A stretch of DNA of 64,000 nt from Rosistilla ulvae (lineage in GTDB: Bacteria > Planctomycetota > Planctomycetia > Pirellulales > Pirellulaceae), in NCBI RefSeq assembly GCF_007741475.1, contig NZ_CP036261.1, positions 620,001 to 684,000 on the forward strand, read 5' to 3'. Below, in pieces: positions 47,653-56,467 of this stretch. How positions within the stretch are numbered: position 1 is the stretch's first letter; each line of letters opens with the position of its first letter. The notes under the pieces were generated by a model. It did no database searches and was not told where the DNA came from. It saw only the letters and a list, made by a program, of their open reading frames with translations. The translations under genes and the position numbers were made by a program.

Positions 47653-48084
47653 GTGCCGAAAAAATGTGACTTCTTGGGGACTGAGTTGATGTACCCCGAC
47701 AATTGGGAATTGACCGGGCCGGTCGACGATGGCGACAGCGAGGGTTATGTCGTCGAGAGCCCCACGGGGATGTTTTTCTCGTTGAACCGGTTTGGGGGGC
47801 GCAACGACTACGAAAACATTCTCAAGCAAGCGTGTCTAGCGATGGACGCCGAATACGATGAGGTGGAGTCGGAGGTCTACGCCGCCGACGGAGCGTTTCC
47901 GGAGGAGGTGGGGGTGGAGATGCAGTTCTATTGCAAAAGCCTAGTGATCACCTCACGGCTGCTGGCGATGCAGTATCAGGACGACGTGCTGTTGGTGCAG
48001 ATGCAGGCGGAAAACCGCGACTTCGATCAGAACGAACTCGTCTTCGCGGCGATGCTGAAAACGGTCCGCGACGGCCTGGCCTAG
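47653..48084 (+). CDS. Small protein, DUF1795/PsbP-like fold suggested
   Basis: 143 residues from GTG 47653, no signal peptide. A strand/turn pattern (YPDNWELTGPVDD, MFFSLNRFGG) followed by an amphipathic helix (NDYENILKQACLAMDAEYDE) and two more strands resembles the PsbP/DUF1795 type used by small stress-associated proteins, but the match is weak. No catalytic residues. It is convergent with ppk1 across a palindrome, and probably expressed alone. Confidence 0.6.
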   Translation: MPKKCDFLGTELMYPDNWELTGPVDDGDSEGYVVESPTGMFFSLNRFGGRNDYENILKQACLAMDAEYDEVESEVYAADGAFPEEVGVEMQFYCKSLVITSRLLAMQYQDDVLLVQMQAENRDFDQNELVFAAMLKTVRDGLA

Positions 48085-48103
48085 TCCGCGGGCGTGATGG
48101 ATG

Positions 48104-48178
48104 GTCGCCTTTCGCTCCGCGAAAGTGCGCTCGCGCCTACCTGCGAGGGGGACGCACTTTCGCGGAGCGAAAGGCGAC
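48104..48178. repeat. Perfect 26-bp inverted repeat between convergent genes (palindrome family 1)
   Basis: Arms at 48104-48129 and 48153-48178 are exact reverse complements with the same core as 18405-18471, but with a 23-nt loop. It lies between the stop of the small protein gene and the stop of ppk1, in the same convergent setting as the first copy. Confidence 0.92.
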
Positions 48179-48210
48179 TTGCGGCGACCATCGTTTGGGC
48201 GGTTCTTGAA

Positions 48211-50325
48211 CTACTTCGGTTCGGCTTGGTGCGTTTCGAAGTGTGTCCGCCGCACGTGTTCCGCCTTTTTGACTTCGGCGACGACCGTGTTGTATAGGAC
48301 TTCTTGAGCCCGGAAACGCTTGCCTTTGGTCGGCGTTTTGCGTGTGTAGACGCCGTCGGGTCCCAGTTGCCAGGCGTTGACGTTGTCCTGGAAATAGGTG
48401 TCCAGCGACTGCAGCAGCTTCTGCCGGCAGGCGGTATCTTGCACCGGGACAAACAGCTCGACGCGGCGGTCGAGGTTGCGAGGCATCCAGTCGGCGCTGC
48501 TGATGAAGACAGCTTCGTCGCCGCCGTGGTGGAAGTAGGCGATTCGCGCGTGTTCGAGGAAGCGATCGATGATGCTGGTGACCTCGATGTTTTCGCTGAG
48601 CCCCGGGACGCCCGGCTTCAGGCAGCAGATGCCGCGGATGTTCAGTTTGATCTTCACGCCCGCTTGGCTGGCGCGATACAGGGCATCGATGATCGTGTTG
48701 TCGACAAGCGCGTTCATCTTCGCCACGATCACCGCGCGTTGGCCTTGGGCGCGGCGGCGAGTTTCGTTTTCGATCAACGATAAGACGCGCGTTCGCAAGC
48801 TGGTCGGGGCCATCGACAATTGGTGGAACTGCTGTGGCTGGCTGGCTCCGATCACTGAATTGAAGAAGTTGGTCGCGTCGGCGCCAAATTCTTCGTTGCA
48901 GGTCATCATGCTGACGTCGCCGTAGAGAGCGGCTGTTGCTTCGTTGTAGTTTCCCGTGCCGAAGTGAACGTAGCGGGCGATGCCTTGCGTTTCGCGGCGG
49001 ACGACGATGCAGATCTTGGCGTGCGTCTTGAGTCCTCGGACGCCGTAGACGACTTGCACGCCGGAGGCTTCCATTTCGCGAGCCCATTCGATGTTGCGGG
49101 CCTCATCGAAACGGGCCTTCAGTTCGACGATCGCGGTGACGTATTTGCCTCGCTCCGCCGCTCGCATCAACGCCGCGACGATCGGGCTGTTGCGGCTGGT
49201 TCGGTACAGCACCTGTTTGATCGCCAGCACGTCGGGATCCTCCGCTGCCTCTTGGATCAACCTGACGACGGGGTCAAATTGTTCGTAGGGGTGCAGCAGC
49301 AATAGGTCGCGTTGGGCGATGTTGTCGAACATCGATTCGGCGGGATCGATCTCGGGGGAATGTTGCGGAGCCCAGTGCGGATCGCGGAGCGCCGAAAATC
49401 CTTTCAGTCCAGCCAGTTGGAACAGGTAGGTCAGGTCCAGTGGGCCGCGCATCGACGTGATGTTTTGATCGCACAGATCCATCTTGTCGCTCAAGAACTG
49501 CAGCATCTCTTCGCTCACGCGCTCGTCGATTTCTAGACGAACGCAGCCCGAGGTGCGGCGACTCTCCAGCAGTTCTTCCATCCCGACCATCAGGTCGCGT
49601 GCGGAGTCTTCTTGGATCGCGATGTCGGCGTTGCGAGTGACGCGAAACGCGATGCATTCGGCGACTTCACGCCCGTTGAAGAACTCGTCGATGTGGTGAG
49701 CGACGACATCTTCCAGCAGGGCGTAGGCGTAGCCCCCTTCGGTCGGCAGCGTAACCACGCGTCCCACGGCTCGGCCCAGTGGAATGATCGCGTAATCCCA
49801 AGGCGTCTCTTCGGTCAGGCCTTTCAAGCGAACGCACAGCTGGATGGTCAGCACTTGGACCAGCGGGAATTCCCCGCTGCTGACGATCTGTGGCGAGAGG
49901 ACCGGTTGGATCAGGGTTTGGAAAACCGAGCGGACCGTCTTTTGATGTTGCTCTCCCGCCTCGCTCATCGTGACCCGTGCGATGCCGTGAGCCTGTAGCG
50001 TCGGTTCGATATCTTCCAGCAGGATCCGGTACTGGTCGTCGACCATTTTGCGATAGCGCGTGCGGATCGCGGACAATTGTTCCGCGGTGCTCCGCCCCGA
50101 CGGATCGGTGAACGATTCGGGACGCCGGCTTTGCAAGATCAGCCCGCCGACGCGGACCATAAAAAACTCGTCCAGATTGGAACTGGTGATCGCCAGGAAT
50201 TTCAGCCGCTCCAGGGCGGGATTGTTCTCATCATCGGCGTGATCCAACACGCGTTGGTTGAATTCAAGCCAACTGAGTTCGCGGTTGAAGAAGCGATTTT
50301 CTGGCAACGGTTCCGGTTTATTCAC
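48211..50325 (-). CDS. ppk1: Polyphosphate kinase 1
   Basis: 704 residues, starting GTG. Reversibly polymerises the terminal phosphate of ATP into polyphosphate; inner face of the membrane or cytoplasm. The N-terminal domain starts RFFNRELSWLEFNQRVLDHA; the catalytic histidine motifs are YVHFGTGNYNEATAALYGD and, near the C-terminus, IDRFLEHARIAYFHHG. The second phospholipase-D-like motif contains Arg and Lys residues (KARFDEARNIEWAREM, NIRGICCLKPGVPG). No exopolyphosphatase is adjacent. It converges with the small gene at 47653. Confidence 0.96.
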   Translation of the reverse strand: MNKPEPLPENRFFNRELSWLEFNQRVLDHADDENNPALERLKFLAITSSNLDEFFMVRVGGLILQSRRPESFTDPSGRSTAEQLSAIRTRYRKMVDDQYRILLEDIEPTLQAHGIARVTMSEAGEQHQKTVRSVFQTLIQPVLSPQIVSSGEFPLVQVLTIQLCVRLKGLTEETPWDYAIIPLGRAVGRVVTLPTEGGYAYALLEDVVAHHIDEFFNGREVAECIAFRVTRNADIAIQEDSARDLMVGMEELLESRRTSGCVRLEIDERVSEEMLQFLSDKMDLCDQNITSMRGPLDLTYLFQLAGLKGFSALRDPHWAPQHSPEIDPAESMFDNIAQRDLLLLHPYEQFDPVVRLIQEAAEDPDVLAIKQVLYRTSRNSPIVAALMRAAERGKYVTAIVELKARFDEARNIEWAREMEASGVQVVYGVRGLKTHAKICIVVRRETQGIARYVHFGTGNYNEATAALYGDVSMMTCNEEFGADATNFFNSVIGASQPQQFHQLSMAPTSLRTRVLSLIENETRRRAQGQRAVIVAKMNALVDNTIIDALYRASQAGVKIKLNIRGICCLKPGVPGLSENIEVTSIIDRFLEHARIAYFHHGGDEAVFISSADWMPRNLDRRVELFVPVQDTACRQKLLQSLDTYFQDNVNAWQLGPDGVYTRKTPTKGKRFRAQEVLYNTVVAEVKKAEHVRRTHFETHQAEPK

Positions 50326-50661
50326 GGCGCATCAGGGGAATGAACGAGAGCGGATACAGTAAGCATGTTGGGGCAGGGTAGGGGGCCAGCCCGGTTGGAT
50401 CAATCGCAGCTTGTCATTGCCCCAACTCTAATAAACTCTAGCGTTGTCGAATCGAAGATACGATCACCCCTGGCCAGATTTCATCGTGGCAGCGGACCGA
50501 TTTTTGATCGCGATTTACTCGCTTGATTGCTGCCGTTGCGAGGTCGAGAGTGCGGGAGAGGAGATCGATCGCTATCGATCCTCCGCGTCCGTTGGAGCTC
50601 GAGCATGCGATGTCGCTGCTGCCCCGACGGCGGCCTTCGTCGAAAGCCTGAAAGAAATGAG
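50326..50661. other. Intergenic region between ppk1 and tRNA-Leu
   Basis: 336 bp. It should contain the ppk1 promoter at its left end. It contains GGGCAGGG and GGGTAGGG octamers at 50371-50383 and a short AGGAGATCGATCG/GATCGATCCTCC-like inverted pair around 50568-50585. No gene recognised. Confidence 0.4.
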
Positions 50662-50744
50662 TGCGGATGGCGGGATTTGAACCCGCACGCCCGTGAAGGC
50701 ACTAGCCCCTCAAGCTAGCGTGTCTGCCGTTCCACCACATCCGC
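50662..50744 (-). tRNA. tRNA-Leu (anticodon GAG)
   Basis: The minus strand folds as a tRNA with a long variable arm (class II): a 7-bp acceptor stem GCGGATG/CATCCGC, anticodon stem CTAGC/GCTAG around loop TTGAGGG (anticodon GAG, reads CUC/CUU), T loop TTCAAAT (GGGTTCAAATCCC). A discriminator A ends the molecule and the terminal CCA is not encoded. It lies 42 nt downstream of the PafA-like gene on the same strand. Confidence 0.93.
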
Positions 50745-50786
50745 ATTGGATAAGAATTCAAAAGATTACTCAATCTTCGGCTGGCG

Positions 50787-52487
50787 TCAATGCCGGTCGC
50801 GTTTAGTCAGAGGAGCGGGACGCCGGGGCGGTTTGACCGCAAACGTCCGGCGACTCTTGCCGCTGCCGATGATCACGTGCGACCAAGAGGCGGAGATGGC
50901 GGTCTCGGAGCCAGCAAATTCGCGGATTAAATTGCCTCGCCGCGACGCGGGGGTGTCTTTGGGAGGCATCCGCATCGCGCTGGAAATCTCGTCGACTTCG
51001 ACTATCGAACAGCAGGGAACCGCTCCCGTTAAACGGTGGTAATATCCGTTGGGCGAGAGTTCGTGGTACCGCAGATCGACCTTTTTCCGCGACGCCAGGC
51101 TGGCATCGCTCCCCATCTGATCTATCAGCCACTTTTTTGAGGCCCAGTCGATCTTGGCTAACGACGGTTCGTAGTCGACCGGCAGTTCGCGGATCTGCCC
51201 GGCTGCGTCGAGCATCTGTTCCCACAGTTCGAGGATGTCCCAGGCTTCGGAGTTGGCCGGTTCCTCGCTGTCGAAGACGAATTGGCGGCAGCGGTGCAGG
51301 TAGGCTTGCTGGATCTCCAACGCAGTCATCGGACCGCTGTTGGTCGCCACGCGAGCGATCAGGCTCCAGTCGCTGGCGATCTGTTGCAGCGCCTCGAGCG
51401 GTTTCTTCAGCTTGGGCAGCCCCTTGGCGTAGCCCGCTTCGATCATGTCCAGGACGAGGCTTGTCGCGCCGACTTTTAAATACTCCGCCGCATCGGCGAC
51501 GTTCGAATCGGCCAATCCGATCTGCAGTCGCTGGCGTCGCCCCAGCAGTTCCAGCAGGCAGCGGGGCGAGATGATCGATTCGCTGCACATCGTTTGCAAC
51601 CAGTGACCGAAGACATAAATCGGCCGCTCGTTCAGATAACCGCCCATGCCGACCATGCTGTTGATCGCGGCGGCTTTGCCCGAAAGCGAGAACTTGCCGC
51701 GAGCATTTAAATGTCCCGAACCGCAGAGGATCGTCCGCGAGATCAGGAACGGCGTGAGCCCTTGGCGTTGTTGGCGGAAGGCGGTGAAGCGGGCGACCAG
51801 CCACAGCAGGCACGTCAGCGGAGCGTGAACGATTCGCAGCAGTCCCGCGGCGGCGCGGATGCACCAGTTGGGAATGTCCAGCAGGCTTTCCAGGCAGGGG
51901 CGGCGGCCGCGAACGATCGCGCCGACGCTCTTCAGCGAGACCAGCAGCGAAACGCCTAAGAAGGTTAGTGTCAGGCAGATCGCGACGTACAGCATGTACA
52001 TCGGGATCAGCATCAGGATCCCGGCGCGGTAGGCCCACAGCATCGGGCCGCTGGCGACGTCGGCCGAATAATTCTCTTGGCATCCGTAGACATGGTCTTC
52101 GGCATCGCGGGAGTTTTTCAGCAAGCAGACCGAAGCGGGGAGGTCGCATTCGGCGACCGCGTCGGCGAACAGCCGATCTTGAGCGCGTTGGCAGACCAGC
52201 AGATTGCGTGGGCTGCTGCATTCGGGAGTCGCTCCTTCGATCAATCCGCCCGGTTGGTCCATCCAATCGAAGCAGGATTCCAGCGAGATCGCACCGCCGG
52301 TCGCAAGGAACAATCGGCAATCATCGAACCTCGCCTTGGCCGTCGGGACCGATTGCGTCAGGCTCTTGCAGACCGCATCGTAAACCTCGCGTCGCGATGG
52401 CGGATGTTCCTGGTCGGCTGGCGTTTGAACGACCGTAGCGTATTCGGTTTCCAGCCCGATGTGGCGGCGCAGCAACCGGCTGGGCAC
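50787..52487 (-). CDS. PafA/Dop (Pup ligase/deamidase) family protein with transmembrane insertion
   Basis: 566 residues from GTG 52487. Member of the PafA/Dop family, relatives of glutamine synthetase; PafA joins the C-terminal Glu of Pup to target lysines with ATP, Dop removes it. Motifs match in order: GLETEY (Glu13, Glu15, metal), ATPECSSPRNLL, NSRDAEDHVYGCQENY, LTPFLISRTILCGSGH, GLADSNVADAAEYLKVGATS, VLDMIEAG, TALEIQQAYLHRC, YHELSPNG, RMPPKDTPASRRG. The catalytic Asp of the family (YLD in Mycobacterium) is Glu70 here. Between residues about 149 and 235, at the loop before LTPF, a membrane segment of two or three helices is inserted (GILMLIPMYMLYVAICLTLT and more). A longer reading starts at TTG 52562, but the GTG sits 4 nt after the small gene's stop. 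Confidence 0.88.
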   Translation of the reverse strand: MPSRLLRRHIGLETEYATVVQTPADQEHPPSRREVYDAVCKSLTQSVPTAKARFDDCRLFLATGGAISLESCFDWMDQPGGLIEGATPECSSPRNLLVCQRAQDRLFADAVAECDLPASVCLLKNSRDAEDHVYGCQENYSADVASGPMLWAYRAGILMLIPMYMLYVAICLTLTFLGVSLLVSLKSVGAIVRGRRPCLESLLDIPNWCIRAAAGLLRIVHAPLTCLLWLVARFTAFRQQRQGLTPFLISRTILCGSGHLNARGKFSLSGKAAAINSMVGMGGYLNERPIYVFGHWLQTMCSESIISPRCLLELLGRRQRLQIGLADSNVADAAEYLKVGATSLVLDMIEAGYAKGLPKLKKPLEALQQIASDWSLIARVATNSGPMTALEIQQAYLHRCRQFVFDSEEPANSEAWDILELWEQMLDAAGQIRELPVDYEPSLAKIDWASKKWLIDQMGSDASLASRKKVDLRYHELSPNGYYHRLTGAVPCCSIVEVDEISSAMRMPPKDTPASRRGNLIREFAGSETAISASWSHVIIGSGKSRRTFAVKPPRRPAPLTKRDRH

Positions 52488-52491
52488 GGCG

Positions 52492-52659
52492 CTATTCGCC
52501 TTGTTGCTGTGTGTTTGCACGGCGAATGTACTCGCGAGGGGATCGATGGGCGTCGCAGACAATCTTTTGGGCTACATCCTGCAACGCCCCTTCGTTTGCC
52601 GACGGAGGAGGGGAGGCCGTGGGGAGGTTGGCACGTTTGACGGGTGTCTGTGTTGTCAT
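52492..52659 (-). CDS. Pup/UBact-like small modifier candidate
   Basis: A 55-codon ORF on the minus strand, ATG 52659 to TAG 52494-52492, ending 4 nt before the PafA-like start, so the two form an operon. The N-terminal half is Thr/Pro/Ala/Ser-rich and probably disordered (MTTQTPVKRANLPTASPPP); a helical middle follows (LQDVAQKIVCDAHRSP), and the end is REYIRRANTQQQGE. Pup proteins are small, disordered with a helical region, and end in Gly-Gly-Glu or Gln; the UBact family from Gram-negative bacteria ends in Gly-Glu/Gln. Here the last residues are Gly54-Glu55, consistent with the PafA substrate C-terminus. Weak Shine-Dalgarno. No homology search was run; the call rests on position, size and C-terminus. 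Confidence 0.7.
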   Translation of the reverse strand: MTTQTPVKRANLPTASPPPSANEGALQDVAQKIVCDAHRSPREYIRRANTQQQGE

Positions 52660-52908
52660 CGGTTAATCGTTCCCGTGGGGTGGCCTCGTGTGGACGCGTG
52701 CTCGTCAAACTCAATTGTAACGAGGATTGGCTTGCCAAGTACAGCGACAAATCGAATAGCAAAAACGCAAAATTCTATTTTCTGCAAAATCGTACTTCCG
52801 CTTCACCTTGCCCGTTGACGGGTGTCGCGCTGCGGTGCTAGTAGACGCGTCGGGCGACGCGATCCGATCGCATTGCTGACACTCCAGGCGATCGATACGC
52901 TTTAAAGC

Positions 52909-55218
52909 ATGATCTTCCCCGCGCCCGACATTCCCCGCTTGCTCGTCTCCAATCGCTATCTGTTGCTGGTGATTGCAGTCGCAGTTTTTGCGCTGGCTTG
53001 GTCGATCGATCAACGGTTGCAGTTCGATCGGCGGATCGAGCGGATGTTTCCCGAAGCCGATCCGGCGGCGCAGGCTTACCAACAATTAAAAGAGACCTTC
53101 GGCGGCAACGAGGTCGCGATGTTGACCTATCCCAATGCCGATCTGTTCGATCGCAGCGGGGCAGGGCTGAAGTTGCAGCGAGAGTTGACGCAGCGGATCG
53201 AAGCGCTGCCGGGGGTGGCGAGTGTGTTGAGTCTCGCCAAAGTCGATGTTGCCCTGACCAAGATGCGTCCGGCCGCGTTGTTCTTCGCCGCCGATTCCAC
53301 TCCGCAAATCCTGGCCGACGATTCATTAGCCACCGCGTTTCGTGAACTGTTTGCCGGCTACACGCACTCCGACGATGGCGACTATGCCGCACTGGTCGTG
53401 ATGTTGGACCCGCAGCGCACAACAGTCGATGGCCAAGACGCCGCGGTCGCTGGACTTCGCGAAATCGCGGCGACGCTACCCGCCGAACATCAGCCGGCGA
53501 GTCTGGTCGGCGAGCCGGTTTTGGTGAGCGAAGGTTTTTCGATGGTCCAAGCCGATGGTCGGCGCTTGGGATTGGTGACGCTGTCGCTGTTGTCCGTCGC
53601 GATGTTTGTGATGTTCCGCTCGCTTCGCTGGGTGCTGGTGCAAGTCGTTGTGATCTGTTGGTCAGTCGTCTGCACAAGAGCTTTGGTCGCCTTAGTCGGT
53701 CTTCAGTTAACACTTGTCAGTTCGATGTTGACCGCCGTGGTGACCGTGATCGCCGTAGCGTCGATCATTCATCTTGCGGTGGCCGACCGCAACGCGCGGC
53801 TGCGTGGCCGGTCGGGACTTGAAGCGACCGTGTTGGGGCTGCGCGGTGTGCTGCGGCCGATCGCTTGGGCTTGCCTGACCGATGCGGTCGGCTTCGCCGC
53901 GTTGTCGGTATCCGACGTGGGGCCGATTCGCGATTTTGGATGGATGATGGCGATCGGAGCCTTAGTTGTATTGGTCGCGATCGTTTTGTTTGTGCCCGGC
54001 TTGGCCTCGATAGGACCGGCCGGCGGAGGCTCGCGTCCGCGGCAGACCAACCGCCGCGTGCGGCACGCGATGTATGCCGGTTACCATTGGCTGACGCTGC
54101 ATCGGAGGATCGCGCTCGCCGCGCTTGTGTTGCTGACGATTGGGATTTCGCTGGGGCTGGGGCGGCTGACGATCGAGACTAATTTCATTCGGAACTTTCG
54201 CGCCGACCATCCGCTTGCGATCGATTACCGCATCGTTGAATCGGATCTTGGTGGAGCCGGGGTGTGGGATGTTTTGTTGCCGGCTCCCGACCTCCTTTCC
54301 AGCGAATACCTGGCCAGCGTGCGCGAGTTGGAAGATCGGCTGCGTGCGATCGGCGACCAGCCCGACGCGCGGTTGAGCAAAGTCTTTAGTATCGCCGACG
54401 CCGACGAAGCGGCCAGTTCTTCGCCGCTGCTTGCGATCGCGCCGCCGTCGTTGCGGATCGCTGGCATGCGCGCGTCGATGCCATATTTCATCGATGCCTT
54501 GGTCGCTGGACCGTCGACCGATGGTAAGCCGGCGATGTTGCGCATGATGATCCGCAGCAGCGAGCAAGTTCCGGCGGAAACGAAGCAGCAATTGATCGCC
54601 AGCGTTCGGCAGACCGTTGGTGAGCATACCGCTTCGGATCGTTGGAAAGCGTTTTTTGAAGAGGGGCGGCCGGCGGGCGATCCGCAGGTGACGGGGTATT
54701 ACGTGTTGTTGACGGGGCTCGTCTCGGGGCTGGTTGCCGATCAGTGGATCTGTTTCGGGGTCGCGTCGTTGGGCGTGTTTGGGATGTTGTGGATCGTCGC
54801 CAGGTCGCTGAAGCTGGCCGTTTGCGGGATGCTGCCGAACATGCTGCCGATTCTCGGCGTCCTGGCGTTGTTGGGCTACTGGGGAACGCCGGTCAATCTG
54901 GGGACCGCAATGATCGCCGCGGTTTCGATTGGGATCTCGATCGATGGATCGATTCATTTTCTGTGTGCGTACCGTCGGCATCGAATCGGTCACGGCGTGC
55001 AGCGATCGATCGCCAGCGTCTATCAAACCGTTGGCATCGCGGTGATCTTGGCGACGCTGTCGTTGACGATCGGGTTCTCCACGTTGGCGACCAGCCCTTT
55101 CATTCCGACGGCGACGTTTGGCGTACTGGTCAGCATCACCTTGGTCGTCAGCAGCATCGCCAACCTGACGCTGCTTCCATTTATGATCCGCATCGTCGAC
55201 GGGACTGGCTCCCGTTAA
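52909..55218 (+). CDS. MMPL/RND-superfamily exporter
   Basis: 769 residues, two similar halves. Each half has an N-terminal membrane helix (LVSNRYLLLVIAVAVFAL; RIALAALVLLTIGISLGLG), an extracytoplasmic loop of about 150-200 residues, and a block of five helices with the sterol-sensing-domain-like pattern (MLTAVVTVIAVASIIHLAV; GISIDGSIHFLCAYRRH with the Asp of the proton path). Typical of the MMPL branch exporting lipids or hydrophobic compounds, including hopanoid transporters; the substrate is unknown. It is divergent from the Pup-like module, 249 bp away, and is followed 11 nt later by the DUF2817 gene. Confidence 0.9.
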   Translation: MIFPAPDIPRLLVSNRYLLLVIAVAVFALAWSIDQRLQFDRRIERMFPEADPAAQAYQQLKETFGGNEVAMLTYPNADLFDRSGAGLKLQRELTQRIEALPGVASVLSLAKVDVALTKMRPAALFFAADSTPQILADDSLATAFRELFAGYTHSDDGDYAALVVMLDPQRTTVDGQDAAVAGLREIAATLPAEHQPASLVGEPVLVSEGFSMVQADGRRLGLVTLSLLSVAMFVMFRSLRWVLVQVVVICWSVVCTRALVALVGLQLTLVSSMLTAVVTVIAVASIIHLAVADRNARLRGRSGLEATVLGLRGVLRPIAWACLTDAVGFAALSVSDVGPIRDFGWMMAIGALVVLVAIVLFVPGLASIGPAGGGSRPRQTNRRVRHAMYAGYHWLTLHRRIALAALVLLTIGISLGLGRLTIETNFIRNFRADHPLAIDYRIVESDLGGAGVWDVLLPAPDLLSSEYLASVRELEDRLRAIGDQPDARLSKVFSIADADEAASSSPLLAIAPPSLRIAGMRASMPYFIDALVAGPSTDGKPAMLRMMIRSSEQVPAETKQQLIASVRQTVGEHTASDRWKAFFEEGRPAGDPQVTGYYVLLTGLVSGLVADQWICFGVASLGVFGMLWIVARSLKLAVCGMLPNMLPILGVLALLGYWGTPVNLGTAMIAAVSIGISIDGSIHFLCAYRRHRIGHGVQRSIASVYQTVGIAVILATLSLTIGFSTLATSPFIPTATFGVLVSITLVVSSIANLTLLPFMIRIVDGTGSR

Positions 55219-55229
55219 GAGAACTCGCG

Positions 55230-56306
55230 ATGGCCGAAGACTACTTTTCATCGTCGTATATGCAATCGCGGGAACGTTTCCGAATCGCAGCCGATGCGAT
55301 CGGGGCCAGCTGTGATTCGTATCAGGTCAGCGGGGCAGGGGAGGGCGGTCTAACGATCGACGTCGCCACGCTTGGCCCCGCCGATGCGCCGGCGGTTGTT
55401 GTCTCGTCGGGCGTGCATGGAGTTGAAGGCTTCTTTGGATCGGCGGTTCTGTTGGCGATGTTGGATCGATTCCGCCAGCAACCGCCCGATCGTGGTTTGC
55501 GTTTCGTCTTGATTCACGCGATCAATCCGTTTGGCTTTGATCAGCTGCGTCGTTTCGATGAAGCGAACATCGACGTCAACCGCAATTTTCTGATCGCTCC
55601 GCAGACATATAAAGGATCGCCCGTCAGATACGGGGCATTGGACCGGTTTTTGAATCCCGCATCGCCAGCGACGCGATGGGAGGTGCCGTTTCAGATGCAA
55701 GCGATGGCGTTGATCGCTCGTCACGGGATGCCAACGCTCAAGTCGGCTGTCGCTGGCGGGCAATACGAATATCCAAGCGGCTTGTTTTTTGGAGGCTCAC
55801 AGCCCGCCGCGTCGATGGTCGTGGTGCGCGACCACTGCGCCCGTTGGATCGGCGACGCGCCGTCGGTTGTTCATATCGATCTGCACAGTGGGTTGGGGCG
55901 ATTTGCGGAGTGCCAGTTGATGCCGGTCGTCAGCGACGCGGCACCGGCGTCGGCTTTTATCGATGCGTTCCCGGATCGTTCGCTCGAATTCGAAGCGACG
56001 CACCAGCGAACCGCTTATTCGGTCCGCGGCGGGATGGGGCAGTGGTTCGTCGATCGATTCGGCGATCGACCGTATCGATTTGCACTCGCCGAGTTCGGGA
56101 CGTACGGTCCGTTGCGCGTCCTGGCTGCGCTCCGTCGCGAGAACCGTTACCATTTTCAAGGGCCTCGCGATACCGAGGCGCAGCGTCGCGCCAAAGCGGA
56201 ATTGTTAGAATGCTTTTGTCCTCGATCGGCCGCATGGCGTCGACGCGTTATCGACGCCTCGCTCTCGATCGTCGATCAAGCATCGCGCTGGAGTCAAAGG
56301 CTTTAG
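55230..56306 (+). CDS. DUF2817 family protein (M14 carboxypeptidase-like)
   Basis: 358 residues from ATG 55230, 11 nt after the MMPL stop, so likely co-transcribed. DUF2817 members have a zinc-peptidase-like fold of the M14 type: metal His and Glu in SGVHGVEGFFGS, and the third ligand His in DLHSGLG. The substrate loop has NPFGFDQLRRFDEANIDVNRNF. It has no signal peptide. The biological substrate is unknown. One member of the GGGGAGGG/GGGCAGGG octamer family lies within it at 55333-55345. Confidence 0.85.
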   Translation: MAEDYFSSSYMQSRERFRIAADAIGASCDSYQVSGAGEGGLTIDVATLGPADAPAVVVSSGVHGVEGFFGSAVLLAMLDRFRQQPPDRGLRFVLIHAINPFGFDQLRRFDEANIDVNRNFLIAPQTYKGSPVRYGALDRFLNPASPATRWEVPFQMQAMALIARHGMPTLKSAVAGGQYEYPSGLFFGGSQPAASMVVVRDHCARWIGDAPSVVHIDLHSGLGRFAECQLMPVVSDAAPASAFIDAFPDRSLEFEATHQRTAYSVRGGMGQWFVDRFGDRPYRFALAEFGTYGPLRVLAALRRENRYHFQGPRDTEAQRRAKAELLECFCPRSAAWRRRVIDASLSIVDQASRWSQRL

Positions 56307-56420
56307 CCGACACGAGCGCTGGAGTCGAGGCTTCAGCCGAACGAGTATGGTTGTTGGAGTGGTAGGCTTTAGCCGAACCGATGAGGTTGAACTCGCGTCC
56401 GCTGAAGCCACGACTCCAAC
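56289..56420. repeat. Short repeat array with inverted unit
   Basis: The intergenic space before the AlkC-like gene contains three direct copies of a ~20-bp unit (GGAGTCGAGGCTTCAGCCGA type; 56289-56310, 56319-56340, 56353-56377) followed by an inverted copy at 56401-56420. A single-strand transcript could fold any direct copy with the inverted one. Function unknown. Confidence 0.7.
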
Positions 56421-56467
56421 CGAGACGCTCGAACTATCTATTCATCACAGAAAGGAATCGCAAAGCG

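Noticed and set aside
52488-52562. TTG 52562 as start of the PafA-like gene
   Set aside because: It would overlap most of the small modifier gene; the GTG at 52487 gives a family-like N-terminus 4 nt after the modifier stop.
54744-55229. Upstream extension of the DUF2817 frame
   Set aside because: Lies within the MMPL gene in another frame; the ATG at 55230 right after the MMPL stop fits the family start.
53962-55251. Minus-strand ORF of 429 codons
   Set aside because: Antisense to the MMPL exporter, polar shadow without hydrophobic segments or motifs.
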